DNA of 53,926 nucleotides, from positions 1 to 53,926 of the forward strand of contig JAEUJZ010000055.1 in NCBI GenBank assembly GCA_016794505.1, in the 5' to 3' direction. A program made the translations under genes and the position numbers. The notes under the pieces were generated by a model. That model was given only the letters and a program-made list of their open reading frames with translations, did no database searches and was not told the origin of the DNA. Of this stretch, positions 6,902 to 15,194 are shown piece by piece (the first letter of the stretch is position 1; the number at the start of each line of letters is the position of its first letter). Origin of the DNA: Myxococcales bacterium (GTDB lineage: Bacteria > Myxococcota_A > Polyangia > Palsa-1104 > JAEUJZ01).

Positions 6902-8731
6902 ATGTCCCCTGCTGCCCCGATGGAACGCCCTCCTGCAAACCCCGGATCGAGCACCAGCTTGCGGGCTCGCCTGTGGCGTGGTGGTCAAGCGCTGCGCATG
7001 GCCTGGCAAAGCTCGCCCCTGACCGCTGGGCTGTGGATCTTTTTTTTGGCCGCAAACGCTGTGCTGCCCTTGGCCTTGGCCTGGGTGGGCAAGGCCATTG
7101 TCGACGCTGTCGTTGCCCAGAACACGCGCGCCGCGCTGTCCTGGGTGGCCATCGAGCTGGCGCTTTCGATCCTGATCGGCGCATCGCAGCGTGGAGCCTC
7201 TGTCGCACGCTCGCTGATGGCCACGCGCTTGGGCTTGGCCGTCAACATCACAATCTTGAAAAAGACGCTGACGCTGCAGCTACAGCACTTCCAAGACCCG
7301 CAGTTTTACGACCAACTGACGCGGGCGCGACGAGAAGCCTCGCACCGACCGCTGGCCCTGACCGGCGAAGTGCTGGGGCTGCTGAGTGCGCTGGTGACGC
7401 TGCTTGGCATCGTCGTGATGCTGCTTCGCTTTAGCTGGATTTCCGTCGGTGTTCTGCTTCTGGCTGCGTTTCCTGCGGCCTTGGCTGAGCTGCGCTTTTC
7501 CCGCGTGACCTATGAGCTGCGCAAGCGCCGCTCTGCCGATTCGCGCCGCCTGAACTACCTGGAATACGTGCTAGCCAGCGACGAGCACGCCAAAGAAGTC
7601 ATGGCACACGGCCTGGGCCCGACGCTGCTGTCGCGATACGAAGAGATCGGCGAGCGCATGTGGCACGAAGAGCGCGGCCTGGCGATTCGCCGCATGCTGT
7701 GGGTCACGCTGCTGGCGCAGCTCGGCACGCTGTCGTTTTACGGCTGCTATCTGTACATCGCGTATCTCGCGGTTACTGGCCGAATTTCCCTCGGGGATAT
7801 GACGCTGTACGTGCTGATGTTTCGCCAGGGCCAGCAGTCCTTCCAGACGATTCTTCTGGGCATTGGCGCGCTGTATGAACACGACCTGTACATGTCCAAC
7901 TTGCTGTCGTTTCTGTCGCAGCCGACAGAATCGGCACCGCGCCTGCTGCCGGCGAAACGTGACCCCAGCCCCGACGAGCGCGGTATCCGCTTTGAAGACG
8001 TCGGCTTTCAGTACCCCGGTCAGAGCGGCTTTGCCCTGCGCCACATCAACCTGACAATTCCCGCCGGACAGAGCCTGGCCTTGGTCGGCCACAACGGCGC
8101 CGGCAAGACGACGTTCATCAAGCTGCTCACCGGCCTTTATGAGCCGAGCGAAGGCCGCGTGCTGCTCGATGGCCGCGATCTGCGGACGCTGGAAAAAGAC
8201 GAGCTGCGACGACGCATCTCGGTCATTTTTCAGGACTTCAATCAGTATCAGCTGCCGGCGCGCGACAACGTTGCCTATGGCGATCCGCCCCATGCCAAAG
8301 ACGATGCCCGCGTCGCGCAAGCCATCGAGCGCGGCGGGGCCAGCGACGTGATCGCGAGCCTTCCCGAGGGAATTTCGACGCAGCTTGGCCGCTGGTTCGA
8401 TAACGGTGTCGATCTGTCGGGTGGCCAGTGGCAGCGCATCGCGCTTTCGCGAGCCATGATGCGCAGCGATGCCGATATCGTGGTCCTCGACGAGCCAACC
8501 GCGGCGCTGGATGTCGATGCCGAAGCCGAGGTGTTCGAGCGCGTGCGCGTGCTGGCCCAAGGGCGAACGGTGATCCTGATCTCGCATCGATTTCCGACGG
8601 TGCGCATGGCCGACCGCATCGTCGTGCTGGAAAAAAGCGGCGTGCTTGAGCAGGGCAGCCACGCCGAGCTTTTGGAAAAAGAGGGCCTGTACGCGGCCAT
8701 GTTCCGCAAGCAGGCCAAGGGCTATGAATAG
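6902..8731 (+). CDS. ABC exporter (fused membrane and ATPase domains) of the graspetide cluster
   Basis: 609 residues, starting at an ATG 64 bases after the MvdD-like gene with AAGGA upstream. The N-terminal half has membrane helices (for example ALVTLLGIVVMLLRFSWISV). The C-terminal ATPase has Walker A GHNGAGKTT (about 396-404), signature LSGGQWQR (about 505), Walker B DIVVLDEP (about 525) and the switch histidine in ISHR. It is an export-type half transporter that would work as a dimer. There is no C39 peptidase domain at the N-terminus, so leader removal must be done by another protease, as in microviridin clusters. Position as the last gene of the cluster supports export of the modified peptide; substrate is inferred. 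No N-acetyltransferase gene, common in cyanobacterial clusters, is present nearby. Confidence 0.92.
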   Translation: MSPAAPMERPPANPGSSTSLRARLWRGGQALRMAWQSSPLTAGLWIFFLAANAVLPLALAWVGKAIVDAVVAQNTRAALSWVAIELALSILIGASQRGASVARSLMATRLGLAVNITILKKTLTLQLQHFQDPQFYDQLTRARREASHRPLALTGEVLGLLSALVTLLGIVVMLLRFSWISVGVLLLAAFPAALAELRFSRVTYELRKRRSADSRRLNYLEYVLASDEHAKEVMAHGLGPTLLSRYEEIGERMWHEERGLAIRRMLWVTLLAQLGTLSFYGCYLYIAYLAVTGRISLGDMTLYVLMFRQGQQSFQTILLGIGALYEHDLYMSNLLSFLSQPTESAPRLLPAKRDPSPDERGIRFEDVGFQYPGQSGFALRHINLTIPAGQSLALVGHNGAGKTTFIKLLTGLYEPSEGRVLLDGRDLRTLEKDELRRRISVIFQDFNQYQLPARDNVAYGDPPHAKDDARVAQAIERGGASDVIASLPEGISTQLGRWFDNGVDLSGGQWQRIALSRAMMRSDADIVVLDEPTAALDVDAEAEVFERVRVLAQGRTVILISHRFPTVRMADRIVVLEKSGVLEQGSHAELLEKEGLYAAMFRKQAKGYE

Positions 8732-8791
8732 CTCGACATCCCGTGGCACGCGGCCCATGGCAAGCCGCAGCGGGTCTGCTATGGTGCGCGC

Positions 8792-10840
8792 GTGACGGCG
8801 CATTTGCAGGGTGATCTAGGCAGGGATTTGCTGGGCGAAGCAGTGGCCTTGCGCGGCCACGCAGCGACGGGCGGAGCGATTGCTCAGGCCGATCTGCTGA
8901 CGCCGCTTAAGCGGTACTTCGGTTACACCAGCTTTCGGTCGCTGCAAGAGCAGATCATTCGCGACTCGCTGTCGGGTCGCGATGTGTTTGCCCTGCTGCC
9001 AACGGGCGGCGGCAAGTCGCTGTGCTTTCAGCTCCCGGCGCTCTTGCGGCCAGGGCTCACCGTCGTCATCTCGCCGCTTATCGCGCTGATGAAAGATCAG
9101 GTCGATGCCCTGCAAGACAGCGGCGTACCCGCGACGTACTTGAACTCGGCGCTGTCGGCCGAAGAGGCGCGCAGCCGCTTTCGCAACCTGCACGCTGGTG
9201 AGTTGAAGCTCTTGTTCATCGCACCCGAGCGCCTGATGGGCGGCACGCTGCTCGATGATCTGATCCGCTGGGGCGTGTCCTGCGTGGCCGTCGACGAAGC
9301 CCACTGCATCAGCGAGTGGGGGCACGACTTTCGGCCGGAATATCGCCAGCTATCCGTGCTGCGCAAGCGCCTGCCACACGTGCCGTACATGGCGCTGACC
9401 GCGACCGCGACCGAGCGCGTGCGAGCCGATATCATCCGCCAGCTTGAGCTGCGCCAGCCGTCGCTGTACGTCGCCAGCTTCAACCGCCCGAACCTTTCGT
9501 ATCGCGTGCAGCCCAAGAGTCAGGCGCAGAAGCAGCTTGTCGACTTCATCGCGCAGCGCCGTCGCGAAAGCGGCATCGTGTACTGCGCCAGCCGCGCCAC
9601 CACCGAGTCGCTGGCAAACAAGCTGGTGTTGTCGGGGATCCGCGCCCTGCCCTATCACGCTGGCCTGCCTCACGACGAGCGCGAGCGCAACCAAGACGCG
9701 TTCCTGCGCGACGAGGCCCGCGTCATCTGCGCCACCATCGCCTTTGGCATGGGCATCAACAAGCCCAACGTGCGCTACGTCGTCCACTATGACCTGCCCA
9801 AGAACATCGAGGGCTATTATCAAGAGACGGGCCGCGCCGGCCGCGACGGACTGCCGAGTGAGTGCTTGCTGTTGTACAGCCCGGCCGACGTCGCTAAGCA
9901 GCTTCGCTTTATCGAAGAAAAAAGCGACGAGACCGAGCGCCGCGTCGCCCGCGAGCAGCTTCAGCAGATGGTCCACTATGCCGAGAGCAGCCTGTGCCGA
10001 CGCGTGACCTTGCTTGGCTATTTCGGCGAGACCTATCCAAGCCCAAGCGGCGCCGGCCTAAACAGCGCCGCCGAAACGAGCGATCTCGACGATGGCGAAG
10101 ATCTGCTCTGCGAAGGTGGCTGCGGCGCCTGCGACAACTGCCTGACCCCGCGCGAGCAGTTCGATGGCACGCTGCCGGCGCAGAAGCTTCTGTCCTGCGT
10201 TGTTCGCATTCGGCAAAAAAGCGGCTTTGACGTCGGGCTGAACCACGTGATCGCGGTCCTTTTGGGCAGCGATCACGGCAAGCTGCGCCAGCACGGCCAC
10301 GACATGCTCAGCACCTTCGGCATCGGCAAGGAACACCACCGCCTGGCCTGGGCCGCCATGGCGCGTGAGCTTGTGCGCTTGGGTCTTTTGTGCCAGAGCC
10401 CCGAGCGCTTCAACACCCTCGGGATTACCGAAGAGGGCCTGGCCGCGCTGCGCGATCGCCGAACGCTGCTGCTGACGCGACCGCTGCAGGGAACCACCCG
10501 GCGGGCCGAAGAGACGGCACATGGCGCGACCGCGGGGGGCCGCGATGGAAGCGCTCGCCCAGCGATGTCGGTTGGTCGAACAAGCGGCAAGCGACGACGC
10601 ATTGGCGGGGCACTCGACATCCCCTGCGACGAAGAGCTGTTTGAAAAGCTGCGGGCCCTGCGCAAGACCCTGGCCGACAAAAAAGGAGTGCCCCCGTACA
10701 TCGTGTTCGGCGACGCGACGCTGCGCTTGATGGCCCTGCACAAGCCGCGCGATGCAGCGGGTCTGCTCGCCATCTCGGGCGTGGGCGAGCGCAAGCTGGC
10801 CGACTATGGCCAGGATTTCCTGCGCGTCCTCAAGGACTAG
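8792..10840 (+). CDS. recQ: ATP-dependent DNA helicase RecQ
   Basis: 682 residues from a GTG at 8792; no better in-frame start is seen and the ribosome binding site is weak. The RecQ order is complete: the FRSLQEQII motif 0 region, Walker A LLPTGGGKS (about 69-77), DEAH (VDEAHCISEWGHDFRPEYRQL, about 168), motif V/VI (FGMGINKPNVR, QETGRAGRDG), the zinc-binding domain with Cys in SLCRR and CEGGCGACDNC, a winged-helix region, and a C-terminal HRDC domain (LRALRKTLADKKGVPPYIVF, about 610-680). It unwinds 3'-5' during recombination and replication repair. It is not functionally linked to the graspetide genes; 60 bases separate it from the exporter and it may be co-transcribed by read-through. Confidence 0.97.
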   Translation: MTAHLQGDLGRDLLGEAVALRGHAATGGAIAQADLLTPLKRYFGYTSFRSLQEQIIRDSLSGRDVFALLPTGGGKSLCFQLPALLRPGLTVVISPLIALMKDQVDALQDSGVPATYLNSALSAEEARSRFRNLHAGELKLLFIAPERLMGGTLLDDLIRWGVSCVAVDEAHCISEWGHDFRPEYRQLSVLRKRLPHVPYMALTATATERVRADIIRQLELRQPSLYVASFNRPNLSYRVQPKSQAQKQLVDFIAQRRRESGIVYCASRATTESLANKLVLSGIRALPYHAGLPHDERERNQDAFLRDEARVICATIAFGMGINKPNVRYVVHYDLPKNIEGYYQETGRAGRDGLPSECLLLYSPADVAKQLRFIEEKSDETERRVAREQLQQMVHYAESSLCRRVTLLGYFGETYPSPSGAGLNSAAETSDLDDGEDLLCEGGCGACDNCLTPREQFDGTLPAQKLLSCVVRIRQKSGFDVGLNHVIAVLLGSDHGKLRQHGHDMLSTFGIGKEHHRLAWAAMARELVRLGLLCQSPERFNTLGITEEGLAALRDRRTLLLTRPLQGTTRRAEETAHGATAGGRDGSARPAMSVGRTSGKRRRIGGALDIPCDEELFEKLRALRKTLADKKGVPPYIVFGDATLRLMALHKPRDAAGLLAISGVGERKLADYGQDFLRVLKD

Positions 10841-10885
10841 AAAGCCGAGGACCCGCCACCCTCTCGAAGCCGCACGACGTAGTTA

Positions 10886-10914
10886 TTGACCGAAGCCGGG
10901 CAGTCTGGTACTCA
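10886..10914 (+). promoter_or_regulatory. Weak sigma-70-like promoter candidate for yajC-secDF
   Basis: TTGACC (10886-10891) is a good -35 match and is followed 17 bases later by TACTCA (10909-10914), a poor -10. The 210-base gap between recQ and yajC must hold a promoter for the Sec operon, and this is the best hexamer pair I see. Confidence is low because the -10 is weak and sigma specificity in this group is relaxed. Confidence 0.25.
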
Positions 10915-11051
10915 ATGCGGCTTGCTAGCTATCGCTTGTATGAAGCCGTCCTAAGCTGCATGCCGTTTACTTACGACGCTGCGTCGTTCCCCTCGTCAAC
11001 CCGCGCTGAACACCCGCGCTTGCGTTCCCTGCTTTGTTTGGAGGCGTCCTC

Positions 11052-11411
<360 letters not shown>

Positions 11412-11426
11412 ACGGGGAATCGTGCG

Positions 11427-13241
11427 ATGGAACGAGGCTTTTACTATCGCGTAGGCGCCTATTCGCTGCTGACGCTGCTGGCCTTGGTGGTCCTGGTGCC
11501 AACGCTGGCCAACTGGACGCACCGGACCGAAAAGCTGCCCGACTGGTTCAATCGAGCCGTCACGCGCAAGATCGCGCTGGGCCTGGACCTACAAGGCGGC
11601 CTGCACCTGGTGTACGAGGTGCAAGTCGACAAGGCGGTGTCAGACAAGGCCGATCGCATCGCCAGCCAGATCGAAGAGAAGCTGGCCAAGGACAAGAAGG
11701 TCAAAGGTGTCAAGGTCGTTCGCGAGGGCGATGGCGCCGAGCTAAAGCTGCGCGTCACCTTCCAGAACAAGGCCGACGTCAAGAAGCTCGACCGCTCGTT
11801 CGATCGCGACTTCCAGCGCTACATCACGCGCGAGACCAGCAGCGACGATGCCGGCGAAGTGGTGTTCCGCATGGACGCCGACTACGTCGACGAGCTACGC
11901 GGCTATGCCGTCAGCCAGGGCGTCGAGACGATCAAAAACCGCGTCGACAAGCTGGGCGTGTCCGAGCCAGTCGTGCAGCGCAAGCAGAACGACATCATCG
12001 TCGAGCTAGCCGGTTTGTCTCAAGGCGACTTCGAGCGCGTCAAGGGTCTGATCGGCAAGACCGCGCAGCTTGAATTCAAGATGGCCGACGATGGCAGCGA
12101 GTACATGCAGAAGCTTGGCGTGTACGCCGACAGCAAGAAGGCGCAGTACCCCGGTCTCGACGTGGGGTATGACGCCTGGCAGCAGAAGGACAGCGGCCAA
12201 CAGCACGCCGATGTGTACCTGAAGTCCAAGGACAAGGCGGTGCTGGAAAAGTTCTTCAAAGAGCTCCCGCCTGAGCAGCAGGTTCCCAACGACCACGAGA
12301 TCCTGTTCGAGCAGTCCTCGCGCTACAACGACGAGGGGCAAGAGACCCAGGACAAGATCTGGCGCAGCTATTACCTGCATCGCCGCGCCGAGCTAACCGG
12401 CGAGTACCTGACCGACGCTGAGGTCAGCTATGACCAGAACATGCGGCCGGAAGTCTCGATCACCTTCGACAGCGAAGGCGCCAACCTGTTCGAGAAGGCC
12501 ACGGGCGCCAACATCGGTCGCCGTATGGCCATCATCCTCGACGAAAAAGTCACCTCGGCGCCGACCATCGAGGGCCGCATCGGGGGCGGTCGCGCCCGCA
12601 TCACGCTGGGCGGCTACAGCGATCCGTATCAGCTTCAGCAGGAAGCCAAGGATCTGGTGGCCGTGCTGCGCACAGGTGCCCTGCCGGCGCCGCTGCGCAA
12701 GACGTTCGAGACCCAGGTCGGCCCGTCGCTGGGCCCCGACGCAGTGAACAAGGCCAAGACCTCGATGATCATCGGCGCCCTGGCCGTCGTGCTGTTCATG
12801 GTCGTGTACTACCGAGCCTCGGGCGTCATCGCCAACATCGCCATGGTGTTCAACGTCGTCTATCTGCTTTCGATGATGGCCATGCTGCAGGCCACCTTGA
12901 CCCTGCCCGGCATCGCCGCCGTCGTGCTGACGATCGGCATGGCCGTCGACGCCAACATCATCATCTATGAGCGCATCCGCGAAGAAGTGCGCGCCGGCAA
13001 GACGCCGCGCGGCGCGGTGCAAGAAGGCTTCAACCGCGCCTTCTGGACGGTCTTCGACGCCCACGTCACCAACTTGGTCGCCGGCATCGTCCTTTATTCC
13101 TACGGTACGGGCCCCATCCGCGGCTTCGCGGTATCGCTGATGGCGGGTATCGTCTGCAACCTCTTCACGTCGGTCTGGCTATCGCGGGCCATGTTCGACT
13201 GGATGGTCGGCCGCAAAAAGGTCGCCCAACTGAGCATCTGA
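11427..13241 (+). CDS. secD: Protein translocase subunit SecD
   Basis: 604 residues, a normal SecD length. After the first membrane helix comes the D1 motif GLDLQGGLHLVYEV (about 50-65) and a large periplasmic P1 region that includes a charged insertion with an EEKLAKDKKVKG segment. Five further membrane helices follow in the C-terminal third, with the conserved IGMAVDANIIIYERIREE motif (about 505-525) that carries the proton-relay Asp. SecD works with SecF and YajC, using the proton gradient to pull exported proteins through SecYEG. The gap to secF is 10 bases. Confidence 0.98.
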   Translation: MERGFYYRVGAYSLLTLLALVVLVPTLANWTHRTEKLPDWFNRAVTRKIALGLDLQGGLHLVYEVQVDKAVSDKADRIASQIEEKLAKDKKVKGVKVVREGDGAELKLRVTFQNKADVKKLDRSFDRDFQRYITRETSSDDAGEVVFRMDADYVDELRGYAVSQGVETIKNRVDKLGVSEPVVQRKQNDIIVELAGLSQGDFERVKGLIGKTAQLEFKMADDGSEYMQKLGVYADSKKAQYPGLDVGYDAWQQKDSGQQHADVYLKSKDKAVLEKFFKELPPEQQVPNDHEILFEQSSRYNDEGQETQDKIWRSYYLHRRAELTGEYLTDAEVSYDQNMRPEVSITFDSEGANLFEKATGANIGRRMAIILDEKVTSAPTIEGRIGGGRARITLGGYSDPYQLQQEAKDLVAVLRTGALPAPLRKTFETQVGPSLGPDAVNKAKTSMIIGALAVVLFMVVYYRASGVIANIAMVFNVVYLLSMMAMLQATLTLPGIAAVVLTIGMAVDANIIIYERIREEVRAGKTPRGAVQEGFNRAFWTVFDAHVTNLVAGIVLYSYGTGPIRGFAVSLMAGIVCNLFTSVWLSRAMFDWMVGRKKVAQLSI

Positions 13242-13251
13242 GGAAACCGCC

Positions 13252-14466
13252 ATGGCCAAGAAGCCCGAGTTCTTCGAACTAATTCGGCCCGACCACAACT
13301 TCGACTTTGTCGGCAAGACCAAGACCCTATTGGTGATCTCGGTCTTTCTGGTGGTCCTTTCGTTCTTGCTGCTGCCCCTCAACACGTTCTTGCCGGGACG
13401 TGGCCACGCCTTGAACTTCTCCGTCGACTTCCGCGGCGGCACCGAGATGCGCGTCGACTTCAGCCGCGACGTCACGCCCGCCGAAGTACGCGAGGCGATG
13501 GAAGGCGGTGGCTTCAAAGACACCGAGGTCGTCCCGCTGACCGAGTTCAAGGGCGCCTTCCTCGTGCGCTTCACCGCCGTCTCGCCGCTTTCGGCCGAGC
13601 AGGCCAAGAAGGCCGAGAGCATGCTGCGCGAAAAGCTGGGTCAGGACACGGTGCGCAAGTTCGAGTTCAGCGAGGGCGGCGACAAGGCCTACCTGCGCTT
13701 GAACAAAGGCAGCGACCCCGACACCATCCGCGGCATCCTGACCGCGGCCAGCGTCACCACCAACGCCGTGCAGCGCTTTGGCCGTCCCGAGGACAACACG
13801 TTTGAGATCGTCCTCATCGGCCTCGATAGCGAGGTCAAAAAGGCGCTCGAAGCCAAGCTCGGCGCCGGCTCGGTCTCGCAGATCCCGTCGGTGGGCTCGG
13901 TCGGCGCCAAGGCCGGCGAAGAGCTTCGCAACAACGGCATCATCTCGCTGCTCGCCGCCATCGGCTTCATCATGCTGTACATCCTGGTCCGCTTCGACTT
14001 CCGCTACGGACCCGGCACGGTCATCGCCCTCCTCCACGACGCCATCCTGGTCATGGGCGCCTTTGCCGTGACGTACAAAGAGTTCTCGCTGACCACGATC
14101 GCCGCCATCTTGACGGTCATCGGGTACTCGATGAACGACACCATCGTCGTCTTCGATCGCATCCGCGAAAACGCCAGCCGCCTGCGCGACAAGAAGTTCC
14201 CCGAAGTGGTCAACATCTCGGTCAACGAGACGCTGTCGCGAACCATCCTGACCTCGGTGACGGTGTTCTTCGTGACCCTGGCCATGAACATCTGGGGCAC
14301 GGGCGTCATCCGCGACTTCGCGTTCGCCATGAACGTCGGCGTCATCGTCGGCACCTACTCGTCGATCTTCGTCGCCAGCCCGATCCTGATCTGGCTCAAC
14401 GAGAAGTCGCTGATCAGCCAGAAGAAGGCGGCCGCCCGTCCCAAATCCAGCACCACGCCCGTCTAG
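13252..14466 (+). CDS. secF: Protein translocase subunit SecF
   Basis: 404 residues with GAGGAAA before the ATG. The N-terminus has a membrane helix and the D1-like FSVDFRGGTEMRVDF motif (about 55-70). A periplasmic domain follows, then five helices with the SecF signature GYSMNDTIVVFDRIREN (about 288-305) and the ISVNETLSRTILTSVTVFFVT segment. It forms the SecDF proton-driven export motor. The order yajC-secD-secF is the usual one and nothing abnormal was seen. Confidence 0.98.
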   Translation: MAKKPEFFELIRPDHNFDFVGKTKTLLVISVFLVVLSFLLLPLNTFLPGRGHALNFSVDFRGGTEMRVDFSRDVTPAEVREAMEGGGFKDTEVVPLTEFKGAFLVRFTAVSPLSAEQAKKAESMLREKLGQDTVRKFEFSEGGDKAYLRLNKGSDPDTIRGILTAASVTTNAVQRFGRPEDNTFEIVLIGLDSEVKKALEAKLGAGSVSQIPSVGSVGAKAGEELRNNGIISLLAAIGFIMLYILVRFDFRYGPGTVIALLHDAILVMGAFAVTYKEFSLTTIAAILTVIGYSMNDTIVVFDRIRENASRLRDKKFPEVVNISVNETLSRTILTSVTVFFVTLAMNIWGTGVIRDFAFAMNVGVIVGTYSSIFVASPILIWLNEKSLISQKKAAARPKSSTTPV

Positions 14467-14499
14467 CTGCGCGTCCGCAAACCACCTGCTGCTTTGATT

Positions 14500-14515
14500 C
14501 CAACCTCCGGGTTGG
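14500..14515 (+). terminator. Small hairpin after secF
   Basis: CCAACC (14500-14505) pairs with GGTTGG (14510-14515) around a TCCG loop, 34 bases after the secF stop. There is no T-run after it, so if it terminates transcription it would need Rho or other help. It may merely protect the 3' end. Confidence 0.3.
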
Positions 14516-14612
14516 TCGTGACTTCGGCTAGCTAGCTGCCTGCGCGGATCCCGCCCGTTCCTATGACAGCGCAGGCTTGATAGACTGACCGCTCCACGTT
14601 TGGAGGCCCTTC

Positions 14613-15035
14613 ATGCGTAGTCGGATGTTGGCTCTGGGTGCCGGTCTTCTGTTGGCAACCGCGGGTTGCGTGCCCAAGCCCAAGCAGGCCTATAGCACCG
14701 ATCAGATCAAACAGCTTGAGTCGCTGGAAGAGCTGATGCGGGTCCAAGCCGAAGCCGCCGATCCGCTGTTTGCTCGCATCGGTCAGCCCGCATACACCGA
14801 CGCCGAGTACGCCCGCTTGGAGCAGCTCGGCCAAAAGCTTGCGGCGACCTCGGAAGCCATGGCCAGCCGCTTCAGCCAGAACCGTCCGCCCAGCTTTTCG
14901 ACGTACGCCAAGCGCCTCGGCGAGCAGGCCGGCGAGCTACTGGGCGCCGCGCAGGCCAAGGATGCCGCCAAGGCCTCGACGACGCTTACGGGCATGCGCG
15001 AGACCTGCAAGACCTGCCACAAAGAACACCGCTAG
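14613..15035 (+). CDS. Lipoprotein with C-terminal haem-c motif (cytochrome c'-like)
   Basis: 140 residues with GGAGG before the ATG. A lipoprotein signal peptide ends in LATAGC (Cys18), so the protein is likely anchored by lipid at its N-terminus and faces the periplasm or surface. The rest is predicted helical with many Gln/Glu/Ala residues. A single CKTCH haem-binding motif lies six residues from the C-terminus (CKTCHKEHR), the placement seen in class II cytochromes c such as cytochrome c' and c-556. It may carry electrons or bind a small gas; the partner is unknown. A Met or Tyr axial ligand cannot be assigned by eye. Confidence 0.8.
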   Translation: MRSRMLALGAGLLLATAGCVPKPKQAYSTDQIKQLESLEELMRVQAEAADPLFARIGQPAYTDAEYARLEQLGQKLAATSEAMASRFSQNRPPSFSTYAKRLGEQAGELLGAAQAKDAAKASTTLTGMRETCKTCHKEHR

Positions 15036-15091
15036 GCAGCATAGGCCCGTCGGTGTCCCGACCGAAAAGGTACAGCGGTCGCCTGTCGCGC

Positions 15092-15165
15092 TGTATGTTG
15101 ATATATATAAATCAACGCAAAATATCCGCGTAAATTTTAGTTTATCTATTTAATTTGCATTCATT
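15092..15165. other. AT-rich island between convergent genes
   Basis: The gap between the cytochrome gene and the 3' end of mfd (15036-15194) holds a roughly 75-base stretch that is far richer in A and T than the surroundings. It contains TTGATATATATAAATCAA, in which TTGAT and ATCAA can pair, and then T/A runs to about 15160, followed by the palindrome GCCCGCGGGC (15168-15177). It may act as a shared terminator region for the converging genes. I see no gene in it. Confidence 0.4.
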
Positions 15166-15194
15166 GCCCGCGGGCTGGGCCGAGATCCCCGCTG

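Noticed and set aside
14770..15153. Plus-strand frame running from the cytochrome gene into the A/T island
   Set aside because: It is out of frame with the supported cytochrome lipoprotein and its composition is Arg/Pro-rich shadow followed by A/T-rich spacer.
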